A DNA stretch of 64,000 nucleotides from Amycolatopsis albispora. Lineage in GTDB: Bacteria > Actinomycetota > Actinomycetes > Mycobacteriales > Pseudonocardiaceae. This document shows positions 1 through 7,711 of this stretch, piece after piece (within the stretch, counting starts at the first letter, position 1; every line of letters starts with the position of its first letter). The DNA lies in the NCBI RefSeq assembly GCF_003312875.1, contig NZ_CP015163.1:806001-870000 (forward strand). The letters are read 5' to 3'. The notes under the pieces were generated by a model. That model saw only the letters and a list, made by a program, of their open reading frames with translations. It had not been told where the DNA came from and searched no databases. A program made the translations under genes and the position numbers.

Positions 1-139
1 GCGGACGTGCGCCGAGCATCAGGTGGTCACCGATAGGGAAGGGATCTGCGGCGGCCGTTGACCGGGGGCCTGCTCGCCGCGGTCGATGTGGGCGGGGTGG
101 CGACCGTCCCGGGCTGAAGGCCACCGTGGCGGTGGGTGT

Positions 140-766
140 CTAAGAGGAAGGCAGCACTCGGTAGGACACGTGGATGACTGAACTCGTGGCCCGCGACTTT
201 ACTTGTTCCAGTTTCAGCGGCGGGACGCCGTCGAAGAGGCGGGAGCCGGAGCCGAGGGTCAGTGGCACGATGTGCAGCCGCAACTCGTCGAGGAGGCCGG
301 CGGTGAGGTATTGGTTGATCGTTTCCGCGCCGCCCTGGATCAGGACGTCGTTGTCGCCGGCGGCGGCGCGGGCTTGGGTCAGGGCGGATTCGATGCCGTC
401 GGTGACGAAGTGGTAGGTGGTGCCGCCTTCCATGGGCTGCGGGTTGCGCGCGTGGTGCGTGAGCACAAAAACCGGGGCGTGGAACGGCGGGTTGTCCCCC
501 CACCAGCCGTTCCACGGGCGGTCCCATTCGTCACGGACCGGGCCGAACATGTTGCGGCCCATGATGAAGGCGCCGGCGGAGCCCAGCTGATCGATCTCGG
601 CCTGGTGCTCGGCGGGGTTGTCGAACATCCAGCCGTGCAGTTGGTCGCCCCAGCCGTCACCGCCGTCGTCGCCGAAGGGGCGTGCCTCGCTCTGGTTGGG
701 GCCGGCCACGTACCCGTCGGCCGTGATCGTGATGTCGCTGACCACCTTGCCCAGTCGTCCGGTCAT
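140..766 (-). CDS. Dihydrofolate reductase family protein (RibD C-terminal fold)
   Basis: A 208-residue protein of the RibD C-terminal/dihydrofolate-reductase-like family, probably a cytosolic NADPH-dependent reductase of unknown substrate. The N-terminus (SDITITADGYVAGPNQ) is the usual first strand with the S-x-DG segment. GAFIMGRNMF near residue 85 and DVLIQGGAETINQYL near residue 140 match the nucleotide-binding and GG-x-E/T regions of the family, and the length is typical. The ATG at 766 has an AGGAGG eight bases upstream, so the start is secure. It ends with TAG at 140. The 139 bases before the window edge show no convincing gene. The next gene, a regulator, reads in the same direction 60 bases upstream, so co-transcription is possible but unproven. 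Confidence 0.85.
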   Translation of the reverse strand: MTGRLGKVVSDITITADGYVAGPNQSEARPFGDDGGDGWGDQLHGWMFDNPAEHQAEIDQLGSAGAFIMGRNMFGPVRDEWDRPWNGWWGDNPPFHAPVFVLTHHARNPQPMEGGTTYHFVTDGIESALTQARAAAGDNDVLIQGGAETINQYLTAGLLDELRLHIVPLTLGSGSRLFDGVPPLKLEQVKSRATSSVIHVSYRVLPSS

Positions 767-825
767 CGCGCTGTCCTCCTGTAGTCGGGGCTTTCGTCAG
801 GACAGACCACGCGGAAGCGCGAAAC

Positions 826-1503
826 TCATCGGCCGGCCGATTCTCCTTCGAGACGTACACAGCAGTGCCCGGGGGAGGGGGCGAGGCGGGCGACCAGCCC
901 GGTGGTGGCGAGGCCGTCGAGCAGGCCCTGGAGCAGGCGGAGGTTCATGCCGCAGACAAGCTCAGTCTGGTGCTTGGCCAGGCCGTGAAACGGGCAGTTG
1001 CCCAGCACGATCGCGGTGCTGGTGCGGTGTGGCTCGAAGCCGAGGCGGTCCAGCACGGCAAAGGCGCCGTCGGGCTGGGCGGTCCGGCCGAGTTCCTGGC
1101 CGAGTTCGCGGGCACGCCGGTCCAGCACGGCACGCGGGGACGCGCCCGTGGCCTCGGCTTCCTGGAGGGCGTCGGCGAGCAGGCGGCCCGCCAGTTCGTA
1201 GCGCCGGTCCGGCAGCGAGACCGCGATCTCCCGCGACGAGCGGCGGTACAGCTTGGCCGGGCGACCGGCGCCGGGGCCGCTGCGGCCGGTGCGGCGCTCG
1301 TACACCACGTCGAGCAGGCCGTCGCCGACGAGGCGGTCGAGGTGGAACGCCACGGTGGTGCGCGGCAACCGCGTCTCCGCCGCGGCCTCGTCCCGGCTGA
1401 CCGGGCCGGACCGGCGCACGACGAGCTCGTACAACCGGCGGCGGGTCGGCTCGCCGAGTGCGGCGACCGCGGCGACCTGTGCGGCTCGCGATGTGACGTC
1501 CAT
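826..1503 (-). CDS. ArsR/COG2345-type transcriptional regulator with C-terminal Cys cluster
   Basis: A 225-residue DNA-binding protein. Residues 10-75 form a winged helix of the ArsR/DeoR type (LGEPTRRRLYELV, then RTTVAFHLDRLVGDGLL). The C-terminal half carries NCPFH, VCGMN and GHCC cysteine motifs, with 13 residues between the first two cysteines. This is the arrangement of the COG2345 group that includes the Fe-S sensor SufR. A metal or Fe-S cofactor is therefore likely but not demonstrated. It is divergent from folE, sharing an 80-bp promoter region that holds three copies of TTCTAA or its complement, so it probably regulates itself and folE. The ATG at 1503 was chosen because the winged helix begins soon after it. 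Confidence 0.8.
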   Translation of the reverse strand: MDVTSRAAQVAAVAALGEPTRRRLYELVVRRSGPVSRDEAAAETRLPRTTVAFHLDRLVGDGLLDVVYERRTGRSGPGAGRPAKLYRRSSREIAVSLPDRRYELAGRLLADALQEAEATGASPRAVLDRRARELGQELGRTAQPDGAFAVLDRLGFEPHRTSTAIVLGNCPFHGLAKHQTELVCGMNLRLLQGLLDGLATTGLVARLAPSPGHCCVRLEGESAGR

Positions 1504-1582
1504 TTCTAAAAACGATCTCCGTTGACTGAATTGGACGGGGGGTTCTAAGGTTAGCGCGACTTGGTGTTAGAAGGAGGGGCGT
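1504..1582 (+). promoter_or_regulatory. Divergent promoter of the ArsR-like regulator and folE, with TTCTAA/TTAGAA repeats
   Basis: A -35-like TTGACT (1522-1527) and a -10-like TAAGGT (1546-1551), 18 bases apart, point toward folE. TTCTAA occurs at 1504-1509 and 1543-1548, and its complement TTAGAA at 1567-1572. The last two form an inverted repeat that spans the -10 element and the predicted transcription start, so a bound repressor would block folE. The first copy touches the regulator's start codon, which would allow autoregulation. AAGGAGG lies just before the folE ATG. The operator assignment is inference. Confidence 0.5.
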
Positions 1583-2170
1583 ATGGCCGCGCCGTTGCGG
1601 GTGGTGAACGGGCGTACCGGCGTCGACGTCGAGGCGGCGCAGCGGGCGGTGGCCGATCTGCTGGTCGCGCTGGGGCACGACCCGGCGTCGGAGCACCTGG
1701 CCGACACGCCGAGGCGGGTCGCCGACGCGTACGGCGAGCTGCTCACCCCGCGCGAGTTCAACCTGACCACCTTCCCCAACGACGAGGGCTACGACGAGCT
1801 GGTGCTCGCCCGCGGCATCCCGGTGCAGTCGCTGTGCCAGCACCACCTGCTGCCGTTCCACGGCGTCGCGCACGTCGGCTACCTGCCCGGCGAGCGCATC
1901 CTCGGGCTGTCGAAGCTGGCGCGCGTGGTCGAGCTGTACGCCCGCGACCTGCAGGTACAGGAGCGGCTGACCAAGCAGGTGGCCGACTGGCTGCAGCAGC
2001 ACCTCGCGCCCAAGGGCGTCGGCGTGGTGATCGAGGCCGAGCACATGTGCATGTCGCTGCGCGGGGTGCGGGCCACCGGGTCCAGCACGGTGACCTCCGC
2101 CCTGCACGGGGTGCTGCGGGACGACGCGCGCTCGCGGCAGGAGTTCTTCGGGCTCGCCGGCATCCGCTGA
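1583..2170 (+). CDS. folE: GTP cyclohydrolase I
   Basis: A 195-residue type IA GTP cyclohydrolase I, which converts GTP to 7,8-dihydroneopterin triphosphate, the first step of tetrahydrofolate synthesis, in the cytosol. The zinc site is visible as LCQHHLLPFHG (about residues 77-87) and HMCMSLRG (about 154-161). The C-terminal STVTSALHGVL and RQEFFGL are also conserved. The length matches the family. AAGGAGG sits five bases before the ATG. It stands alone behind its own promoter and opposite an ArsR-like regulator rather than inside a folate operon, so it may be a second, conditionally expressed copy; the housekeeping copy would lie elsewhere. That reading is inference. Confidence 0.95.
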   Translation: MAAPLRVVNGRTGVDVEAAQRAVADLLVALGHDPASEHLADTPRRVADAYGELLTPREFNLTTFPNDEGYDELVLARGIPVQSLCQHHLLPFHGVAHVGYLPGERILGLSKLARVVELYARDLQVQERLTKQVADWLQQHLAPKGVGVVIEAEHMCMSLRGVRATGSSTVTSALHGVLRDDARSRQEFFGLAGIR

Positions 2171-2264
2171 GCGAGCCCTCGAAAAATTTCCTGCGCGGGT
2201 GTCCTTCCGCCGGTGGCTCGTTCGTGGTGATGGCGAACGAGCAGCCGACAGCAGGGAGCGCGTC

Positions 2265-2870
2265 ATGCGGAACAACAACGACCAGGTCCACGCCTGGGTC
2301 CGGGCCGAGCGGCTCGGCCTCGCCGACTTCCTCGAGGGCCTGACCGAGGACGAATGGCGCGTGCCTTCCCTCTGCGAGGGCTGGACCGTGCGCGACGTCG
2401 CCGCCCACATGACCTTGTCCACGCGGATGTCGCTGCGGCTGACCATCAAGGGCGTGCTGCGGTCGCGGGGCAGCGTGCACCGCATGTTCGACGTGCTGGC
2501 CAGGGACCGCGCGGCCCGGTTCACCCCCGCCGAACTGGTGGCGCAGCTGCGTGAGACGGCGGACTCCCGGCACCTCACGCTCGGCGCCAGCCCGTTCGAC
2601 CCGCTGGTCGACGTGCTGATCCACGGGCAGGACGTGGCCCGGCCGCTGGGCAGGCCGCGTCCGATGCCGCTCGACGCGGCGGAGGCGGCGCTCGAGTTCG
2701 TCTGGAACGCCAAGTTCTACGGCGCGCGGAAGCGGCTGCGCGGCCAGCGACTGGTCGCCACCGACCGCGACTGGACCGGCGGCGAGGGAGCCGAGGAGGT
2801 CCGGGGCACGGTCTCAGACCTGCTGCTGCTTGCCACCGGCCGGACCGTGCGCCCCGCGCTGACCGCCTGA
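2265..2870 (+). CDS. Maleylpyruvate isomerase family (DinB/MDMPI) protein
   Basis: A 201-residue protein of the actinobacterial TIGR03083/MDMPI-N group, whose members are often mycothiol-dependent metal enzymes. Visible hallmarks are the LCEGWTVRDVAAHM segment near residue 36, where the His is a metal ligand in relatives, and DVLIHGQDVARPLG near residue 118, the second conserved His region. The reading frame is open further upstream, but the ATG at 2265 with GGGAG before it gives the normal family N-terminus (HAWVRAERLGLADFL). It stops two bases before the convergent aztA stop codon. The substrate is unknown; similar proteins are annotated only at family level. Confidence 0.8.
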   Translation: MRNNNDQVHAWVRAERLGLADFLEGLTEDEWRVPSLCEGWTVRDVAAHMTLSTRMSLRLTIKGVLRSRGSVHRMFDVLARDRAARFTPAELVAQLRETADSRHLTLGASPFDPLVDVLIHGQDVARPLGRPRPMPLDAAEAALEFVWNAKFYGARKRLRGQRLVATDRDWTGGEGAEEVRGTVSDLLLLATGRTVRPALTA

Positions 2871-2871
2871 G

Positions 2872-3582
2872 TCACCGCACCGTCGGCACACCCCACGCCT
2901 CGGCCACCTGTTCCGGGGTCAGCACCGAAGCGGGCGGGCCTTCGGCGACCAGCTGACCGTCGCGCAGTAGCAGGCAGTGCTCCGCCTGATCGGCGACGGC
3001 GAGGTCATGCGTGACACGCAGGACCGTCACGCCGTCGTCGCGGGCGGCATTCAGCGCTTCGTCGATCAGCGTCCTGGCTCGCAGGTCCAGTCCGGCCGCC
3101 GGTTCGTCGAGCAACAGCAGTCCGGACTGCTGCGCCAGGCCTTGCGCCACCAGCGTCCGCTGCCGCTGCCCGCCGGACAGGGTGCCGAGCCTGCGGTCGG
3201 CGATCGAGGTGATGTCCAGGCGCTCCAGGCAGTCTTCGACCAGTGCTCTGTCCTTTTTGGTCAGACGACGCCACGGACCGCGATGGGCCCAGCGGCCCAT
3301 GGCGACGGTGGCACGCACCGTGACCGGCAGCGCGTCGGACACCTCGCTGTGCTGGGTCACGTACGCCGGGCGGTCCTGGCCGCGGCGCGTCACCGAGCCC
3401 GCGCTGGTGGGCAGCACGCCGGCGATCACGTTGAGCAGGGACGACTTCCCGGCTCCGTTCGCGCCGACCACCGCGGTGAGCCGCCCGTCCGGCACCTCCG
3501 CGGTGATCCCGTGCAGCACTTCCCGGTGGCCGTACCCCGCGTGCACTTCACGCAGGGTGATCGCCGCCGTGTTCTCGCTCAT
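2872..3582 (-). CDS. aztA: Zinc ABC transporter ATP-binding protein AztA
   Basis: A 236-residue ABC ATPase of the metal-chelate (ZnuC/AztA) type. Walker A is GANGAGKSS (about residues 39-47), the signature is LSGGQRQR, Walker B is LLLLDEPAAGLD and the switch His is in RVTHDL. It powers import by the permease AztB from a zinc-loaded binding protein. It is divergent from aztB-aztC-aztD, and the 48 bp between the start codons contain a palindromic Zur-type box. The ATG at 3582 is the first codon giving the family N-terminus (ITLREVHAGYGHREVL). No good ribosome-binding site is seen, so the transcript leader is probably very short. Confidence 0.9.
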   Translation of the reverse strand: MSENTAAITLREVHAGYGHREVLHGITAEVPDGRLTAVVGANGAGKSSLLNVIAGVLPTSAGSVTRRGQDRPAYVTQHSEVSDALPVTVRATVAMGRWAHRGPWRRLTKKDRALVEDCLERLDITSIADRRLGTLSGGQRQRTLVAQGLAQQSGLLLLDEPAAGLDLRARTLIDEALNAARDDGVTVLRVTHDLAVADQAEHCLLLRDGQLVAEGPPASVLTPEQVAEAWGVPTVR

Positions 3583-3598
3583 CTGACACCGCCCATGA

Positions 3599-3613
3599 TA
3601 ATGACAATCATTA
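3599..3613. promoter_or_regulatory. Zur-type zinc repressor box between aztA and aztB
   Basis: TAATGACAATCATTA is a perfect 6-3-6 palindrome (TAATGA/TCATTA) and closely resembles actinobacterial and general Zur boxes. It lies midway between the divergent aztA and aztB starts and would cover the promoter elements of both. Zinc-loaded Zur binding here would shut both arms when zinc is sufficient. The sequence is seen; Zur as the ligand is inferred from the genes it controls. Confidence 0.8.
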
Positions 3614-3617
3614 CCAC

Positions 3618-3631
3618 TATAGTGTCCGGCG
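3618..3631 (+). promoter_or_regulatory. -10 element for a leaderless aztB transcript
   Basis: TATAGT at 3618-3623 fits the actinobacterial -10 consensus TANNNT and ends seven bases before the GTG at 3631. Transcription would start at or beside that codon, giving a leaderless message. On the other strand TATCAT (3600-3595) is a mirror -10 for aztA. Both overlap or flank the Zur box. Confidence 0.5.
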
Positions 3632-5616
3632 TGGACTGGTTGCTGATCCCCTTCGAGGTGTCCTTTGTGCAGCGTGCGCTCGTCGCCGGAGTGCTCGTGT
3701 CGGTGGTGTGCGCGCTCGTGGGCACCTGGGTGGTGTTGCGCGGCATGGCCTTCATCGGCGACGCGATGGCGCACGGCATGCTCCCCGGGGTGGCGATCGC
3801 CTCGCTGGCCGGGGTGAACCCGTTGTTCGGCGCGGCGCTGAGCGCCGGGGCGATGGCGCTGGGCGTGACCGCGCTCGGGCGGTCGCGGCGGTTGTCGCAG
3901 GACACCGCCATCGGCCTGCTCTTTGTCGGCATGCTCGCGGCCGGTGTGATCATCGTCTCGCATTCGCAGTCGTTCGCGGTCGATCTCACCGCGTTCCTGT
4001 TCGGTGACGTGCTCGCGGTCGGCCCCGGCGATCTGGCCCTCCTGGCGGGCGCGCTGGTGGTCGTGGCGGTGGTGTCGCTGCTCGGCTATCGCTCGTTCAC
4101 CGCGCTGACCTTCGACGCCAGGAAGGCGCGCACGCTCGGCCTGCGGCCGGGACTGGCGAACGCCGTGCTGCTGGCGCTGGTGACGCTGACCATCGTCGCG
4201 TCGTTCCGCGTGGTCGGCACGCTGCTGGTGTTCGGCCTGCTCATCGCGCCCGCGGCGGCGGCCACCTTCTGGGCGCGGCGGATCACCACGATCATGCTGG
4301 TGGCCGCGCTGCTCGGGGTGCTGGCCACGGTCACCGGGCTGGTGGTCTCCTGGCACTGGGGGACCGCGGCCGGGGCGACCATCGCGGCGACGGCCGTGCT
4401 GCTGTTCTTCGCCTCCGCGCTGCTGTCCGCCGCGCGCCGCCGGAAGCGGTGGGGCGCGGGCGCTCTCGCGGCCGTGTCGTTGTTCGCGACGGCCTGCGCG
4501 CCCGAACCGGAGCCGGCCGCGCCCGCCGCGGAAGTGCCGCACGGCTACGTCGAAGGCGCCGAGGAAACCGCCGAGGCGCAGTCGCGGCTGGTGGTGGCCG
4601 ACGCCGGAACGGGGGCCGTGCGCGTGGTGGACCTGATCACCGAGCAGGTCCACCCGGCGGGCCAGGTCGACGGGGTGCGTGCCATCACCGGGGACGGGCG
4701 GTTCGCCTACCTCACCGGACGGGACGACTCGGTCCGCGTGGTGGACAGCGGATCGTGGATGGTCGACCACGGCGACCACGTGCACTACTACCGCGCGGCG
4801 GTCCGCGAAGTCGGTGTGGCGCCGGGGAAGCAGGCGCTCGGCGCGTACAGCGACCCGGCGGTGACCGCGGTGTCCTATCCGGACGGTACGGCGATCCTGC
4901 TCGACCGTGCGCGGCTCGACAAGGGGGAAATCACGGAACTGGGGAAGATCGCCCACGGACCGCATCCGGGCATCGCCGTGCCGTACGGGGAGAAAGTCTT
5001 GGCTTCCGACGGCTCGCGTGGTGTACGCGTCCACGATCGCCAGGGGAACGCGGTGTCGGACATCGAACCCGCGTGCCCGGAACTCCAGGGCCAGGCGGTC
5101 ACCCGGCGCGGCGTGGTCTTCGGCTGCGCGGACGGTGCCCTGCTGGTCACCGAGAAGGACGGCGTGTTCGCGGGCGAGAAAATCCCGTACCCGCAGGAGG
5201 TTCCCCCGCAGGAACGCGCGACGAAGTTCACCCACCGCCCGGGCAGCACCACGCTCGCGGCGCCCGCCGGGGAGAACGCCGTGTGGTCACTGGACGTCAG
5301 CCGCCGGGCGTGGAGCCGGGTGGCGACCGGGCCGGTCGCCGCGGTGAACGCGGTGGGGGAGGGCGCGCCGCTGCTGGTGCTGACCCGCGACGGCGTGCTG
5401 CGTGCCTACGACGAAACCACCGGTCAGGAACGCGCGCAGGCCCCGTTGATGCCGGACGCGACCGGCGCCGCGATCCAGGTCGACACCACCCGCGCCTACG
5501 TCAACAACCCCGCTTCGGGAGAGGTGTACGAAATCGACTACAACGACAACCTGCGCCGCGCCAGGACGTTCACCGTCGAAGGCAAGGCCAGCTACTTCGT
5601 GGAGACCGGGCGATGA
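3631..5616 (+). CDS. aztB: AztB zinc permease fused to an AztD-like extracytoplasmic propeller
   Basis: A 661-residue two-part protein. Residues 1-265 are an ABC-3 (ZnuB/AztB) permease with many hydrophobic helices; GDAMAHGMLPGVAIA and TLGLRPG are family motifs. Residues 268-289 look like a lipoprotein signal: the basic stretch RRRKR, a hydrophobic run, then LFATAC with Cys289. Residues 290-661 form a repeat-rich propeller-like domain with a His cluster (H380, H383, H385) and the pair C482/C499. This domain is clearly homologous to the AztD protein encoded downstream (shared CP..xGxA...G.V.GC..GAL). No in-frame stop or plausible new start separates the parts. The internal hydrophobic segment would carry the propeller outside, either as an anchor or as a cleaved lipoprotein. 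Known AztB and AztD proteins are separate, so a natural fusion or an assembly error are the alternatives. The GTG start follows the -10 element directly; GTG at 3622 is also possible. Confidence 0.85.
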   Translation: MDWLLIPFEVSFVQRALVAGVLVSVVCALVGTWVVLRGMAFIGDAMAHGMLPGVAIASLAGVNPLFGAALSAGAMALGVTALGRSRRLSQDTAIGLLFVGMLAAGVIIVSHSQSFAVDLTAFLFGDVLAVGPGDLALLAGALVVVAVVSLLGYRSFTALTFDARKARTLGLRPGLANAVLLALVTLTIVASFRVVGTLLVFGLLIAPAAAATFWARRITTIMLVAALLGVLATVTGLVVSWHWGTAAGATIAATAVLLFFASALLSAARRRKRWGAGALAAVSLFATACAPEPEPAAPAAEVPHGYVEGAEETAEAQSRLVVADAGTGAVRVVDLITEQVHPAGQVDGVRAITGDGRFAYLTGRDDSVRVVDSGSWMVDHGDHVHYYRAAVREVGVAPGKQALGAYSDPAVTAVSYPDGTAILLDRARLDKGEITELGKIAHGPHPGIAVPYGEKVLASDGSRGVRVHDRQGNAVSDIEPACPELQGQAVTRRGVVFGCADGALLVTEKDGVFAGEKIPYPQEVPPQERATKFTHRPGSTTLAAPAGENAVWSLDVSRRAWSRVATGPVAAVNAVGEGAPLLVLTRDGVLRAYDETTGQERAQAPLMPDATGAAIQVDTTRAYVNNPASGEVYEIDYNDNLRRARTFTVEGKASYFVETGR

Positions 5617-6512
5617 GGCGGGTGCTCTGCGCGCTGGTCGCCGTGCTCCTGGTGACCGCGGGATGCACCGCGGAGGGTGAGAGCCGCTCGTCGATCGTGG
5701 TGACCACGAACATTCTCGGGGACATCACCCGCAACATCGCCGGTGACCAGGCCCCGGTGACCGTGCTGATGAAGGCGAACGCCGACCCGCATTCGTTCGG
5801 CATCTCCGCCCAGCAGGCCGCCGAAACCGAACGCGCCGGCCTGATCGTCTACAACGGACTCGGGCTGGAAGAGGGCATGCTGAGCACCGTGCGGGCCGCG
5901 CAGGAGAGCGGGGTGCCGGTGCTGCCGGTGGGGGAGCGGGTGAACCCGATCAGCCATCCCGGCGGTGAGGTACCCGATCCGCACTTCTGGACCGACCCCG
6001 GCCGCGTGCGCGACGCGGTGAACGTGATCGCGGAGCAGATCATCGCCGAAGTGGACGGGGTGGACGCGGCGGCCGTGCGGGCCAACGCCGACCGGTACCG
6101 CGGTGAGATCGAAGCGCTCGACACCACGATGACCGAGCGGTTCGCGACGATCCCGCCCGAGCGCCGGAAACTGGTCACCAACCACCACGTTTTCGGTTAC
6201 CTCGCGCAGCGTTTCGGCTTCGAGGTGATCGGCGCGGTGATCCCCGGTGGCACCACGCTCGCCTCACCCAGCGCCGCCGATCTGAAGTCGCTGGCCGACG
6301 CGGTCCGCGCGGCGGGCGTTCCGGCCATCTTCGCGGATTCCTCGCAACCGGACCGCCTCGCGCGGGTGCTGGCCGAGCAGGCCGGGCTGCACGTGGCGGT
6401 GACGCCGCTGTTCTCGGAATCGCTGAGCGAACCGGGCCAGGGCGCGGCCACCTACCTGGAAATGATGCGCGCCAACACCGAGGCGATCGCAACCAGCTTG
6501 ACCCGTCCGTGA
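5613..6512 (+). CDS. aztC: Zinc-binding lipoprotein AztC (ZnuA family)
   Basis: A 299-residue cluster A-I metal-binding protein of the ABC transporter. A signal peptide ends at the lipobox VTAGC (Cys18), so it is tethered to the outer face of the membrane. Likely zinc ligands are His60 (ADPHSF), His124 (PDPHFW), His191 or 192 (NHHVFGYL) and Asp242 (FADSSQ), the arrangement seen in ZnuA and AztC. The ATG overlaps the aztB stop codon (ATGA), so the two are translationally coupled. It delivers zinc to AztB and, in the characterised Paracoccus system, is itself loaded by the chaperone AztD, whose gene follows here. Confidence 0.92.
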   Translation: MRRVLCALVAVLLVTAGCTAEGESRSSIVVTTNILGDITRNIAGDQAPVTVLMKANADPHSFGISAQQAAETERAGLIVYNGLGLEEGMLSTVRAAQESGVPVLPVGERVNPISHPGGEVPDPHFWTDPGRVRDAVNVIAEQIIAEVDGVDAAAVRANADRYRGEIEALDTTMTERFATIPPERRKLVTNHHVFGYLAQRFGFEVIGAVIPGGTTLASPSAADLKSLADAVRAAGVPAIFADSSQPDRLARVLAEQAGLHVAVTPLFSESLSEPGQGAATYLEMMRANTEAIATSLTRP

Positions 6513-6532
6513 AAAGGAAAGGTGTAGTGGAA

Positions 6533-7711
6533 ATGGCAAAATCGCTGTTCACCCGTCGACGAACGGTGGTGGGCACCGCGGTGGCCGCGCTGGCGCTGAC
6601 GGCCTGCGGTGCCGAGCAGCCCGCTCCGCGGGACAACAACGCGGCGGCACCGGCGCAGGCGACCATCGCCGAACCCGTCACCGTCACCTACGACGGCGGG
6701 ATCTACGTGCTGGACGGGAAAACCCTCCAGGTGGCCAAGGACATCCCGTTGCCGGGCTTCAACCGCCTCAACGCGGCGGGCGACGACCGGCACGTCATGG
6801 TGTCCACCTCCACCGGGTTCCGCGTGCTCGACGCCGCCCGCGGGGTGCTGATGGACAACGAGGTCAAGGCGCCCAAGCCGGGGCACGTGGTCCGCCACCA
6901 CGGGAAAACCGTGTTGTTCGCGGACGGCACCGGTGAGGTGACCGTGTTCGACCCGAAGACGATCGGCGACGGCCCGCTGCCCGCGCCGCAGTACAAGACG
7001 CCGGAACCGCACCACGGTGTCGCCGTCGAACTCGCGAACGGCGAGCTGGTCACCACCATCGGCAACGAGGACGCGCGGCCGGGCATCATGGTGCTGGACA
7101 AGGACCGCAAGGAGATCGCGCGCAACGAGCAGTGCCCCGGCGTGCACGGCGAAGCGGCCGCGAAGGGCGAGGCGGTGGTGATCGGCTGCGAAACCGGTGC
7201 GCTGATCTACCGCAACGGCACCATCACCAAGGTCACCAGCCCCGACCCGTACGGCCGGATCGGCAACCAGGCGGGCTCCGACGTCTCGCCGATCACGCTC
7301 GGCGACTACAAAGTGGACGAAGCCGCCGAACTGGAGCGCCCGACCCGGGTTTCGCTGATCGACACCGAGCAGGCCACGCTCCGGCACGTCGAACTCGGCA
7401 CCAGCTACACCTTCCGCTCGCTGGCCCGCGGCCCGCAGGGGGAGGCGCTGGTGCTCGGCACCGACGGGCAGCTCCACGTGATCGACCCGGTGGCCGGTTC
7501 GGTGGTGCGCAAGATCCCGGTGACCGGTTCGTGGCAGGAACCGCTGGAGTGGCAGCAGCCGCGCCCGGCGATCTTCGTCCGCGGTGGCACGGCCTACGTC
7601 AGCGACCCGAACAAGAAGGAGATCCACGCGGTGGACCTCGCTTCGGGCAGCAAAACCGCGACCGGCGCGCTGCCCGGCGTGCCGAACGAGGTCAGCGGGG
7701 TACTGGGCTAG
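6533..7711 (+). CDS. aztD: Zinc metallochaperone AztD (lipoprotein)
   Basis: A 392-residue extracytoplasmic propeller-type protein that, in the AztABCD system, stores zinc and passes it to AztC. The signal (MAKSLFTRRR then a hydrophobic run) ends at the lipobox ALTAC, Cys25. His-rich spots occur at VVRHHGK and EPHHGVAVE, and C201/C219 form a CP...GC motif also present in the AztB fusion partner. It starts 20 bases after aztC, so it belongs to the same Zur-controlled operon. The ATG at 6533 was chosen; GTG at 6527 in the same frame is equally close to the AAGGAAAGG ribosome-binding site. The last 20 bases overlap the convergent neighbour. Confidence 0.87.
   Translation: MAKSLFTRRRTVVGTAVAALALTACGAEQPAPRDNNAAAPAQATIAEPVTVTYDGGIYVLDGKTLQVAKDIPLPGFNRLNAAGDDRHVMVSTSTGFRVLDAARGVLMDNEVKAPKPGHVVRHHGKTVLFADGTGEVTVFDPKTIGDGPLPAPQYKTPEPHHGVAVELANGELVTTIGNEDARPGIMVLDKDRKEIARNEQCPGVHGEAAAKGEAVVIGCETGALIYRNGTITKVTSPDPYGRIGNQAGSDVSPITLGDYKVDEAAELERPTRVSLIDTEQATLRHVELGTSYTFRSLARGPQGEALVLGTDGQLHVIDPVAGSVVRKIPVTGSWQEPLEWQQPRPAIFVRGGTAYVSDPNKKEIHAVDLASGSKTATGALPGVPNEVSGVLG

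Noticed and set aside
27..527. Minus-strand open frame at the left end (Pro/Arg-rich, 166 residues)
   Set aside because: It overlaps the well-supported reductase-family gene in another frame and its composition (PRRVAAAHR...) is typical of antisense or out-of-frame high-GC sequence.
962..2713. A 583-residue minus-strand open frame across folE and its regulator
   Set aside because: It runs antisense to folE and the MDMPI gene, has no recognisable domain and is rich in Arg/Pro/Ser in the way of shadow frames.
4449..5612. Upstream in-frame extension of aztC to 4449
   Set aside because: The extension is an out-of-frame reading of the AztB fusion; AztC starts at the ATG at 5613 with a proper lipoprotein signal.
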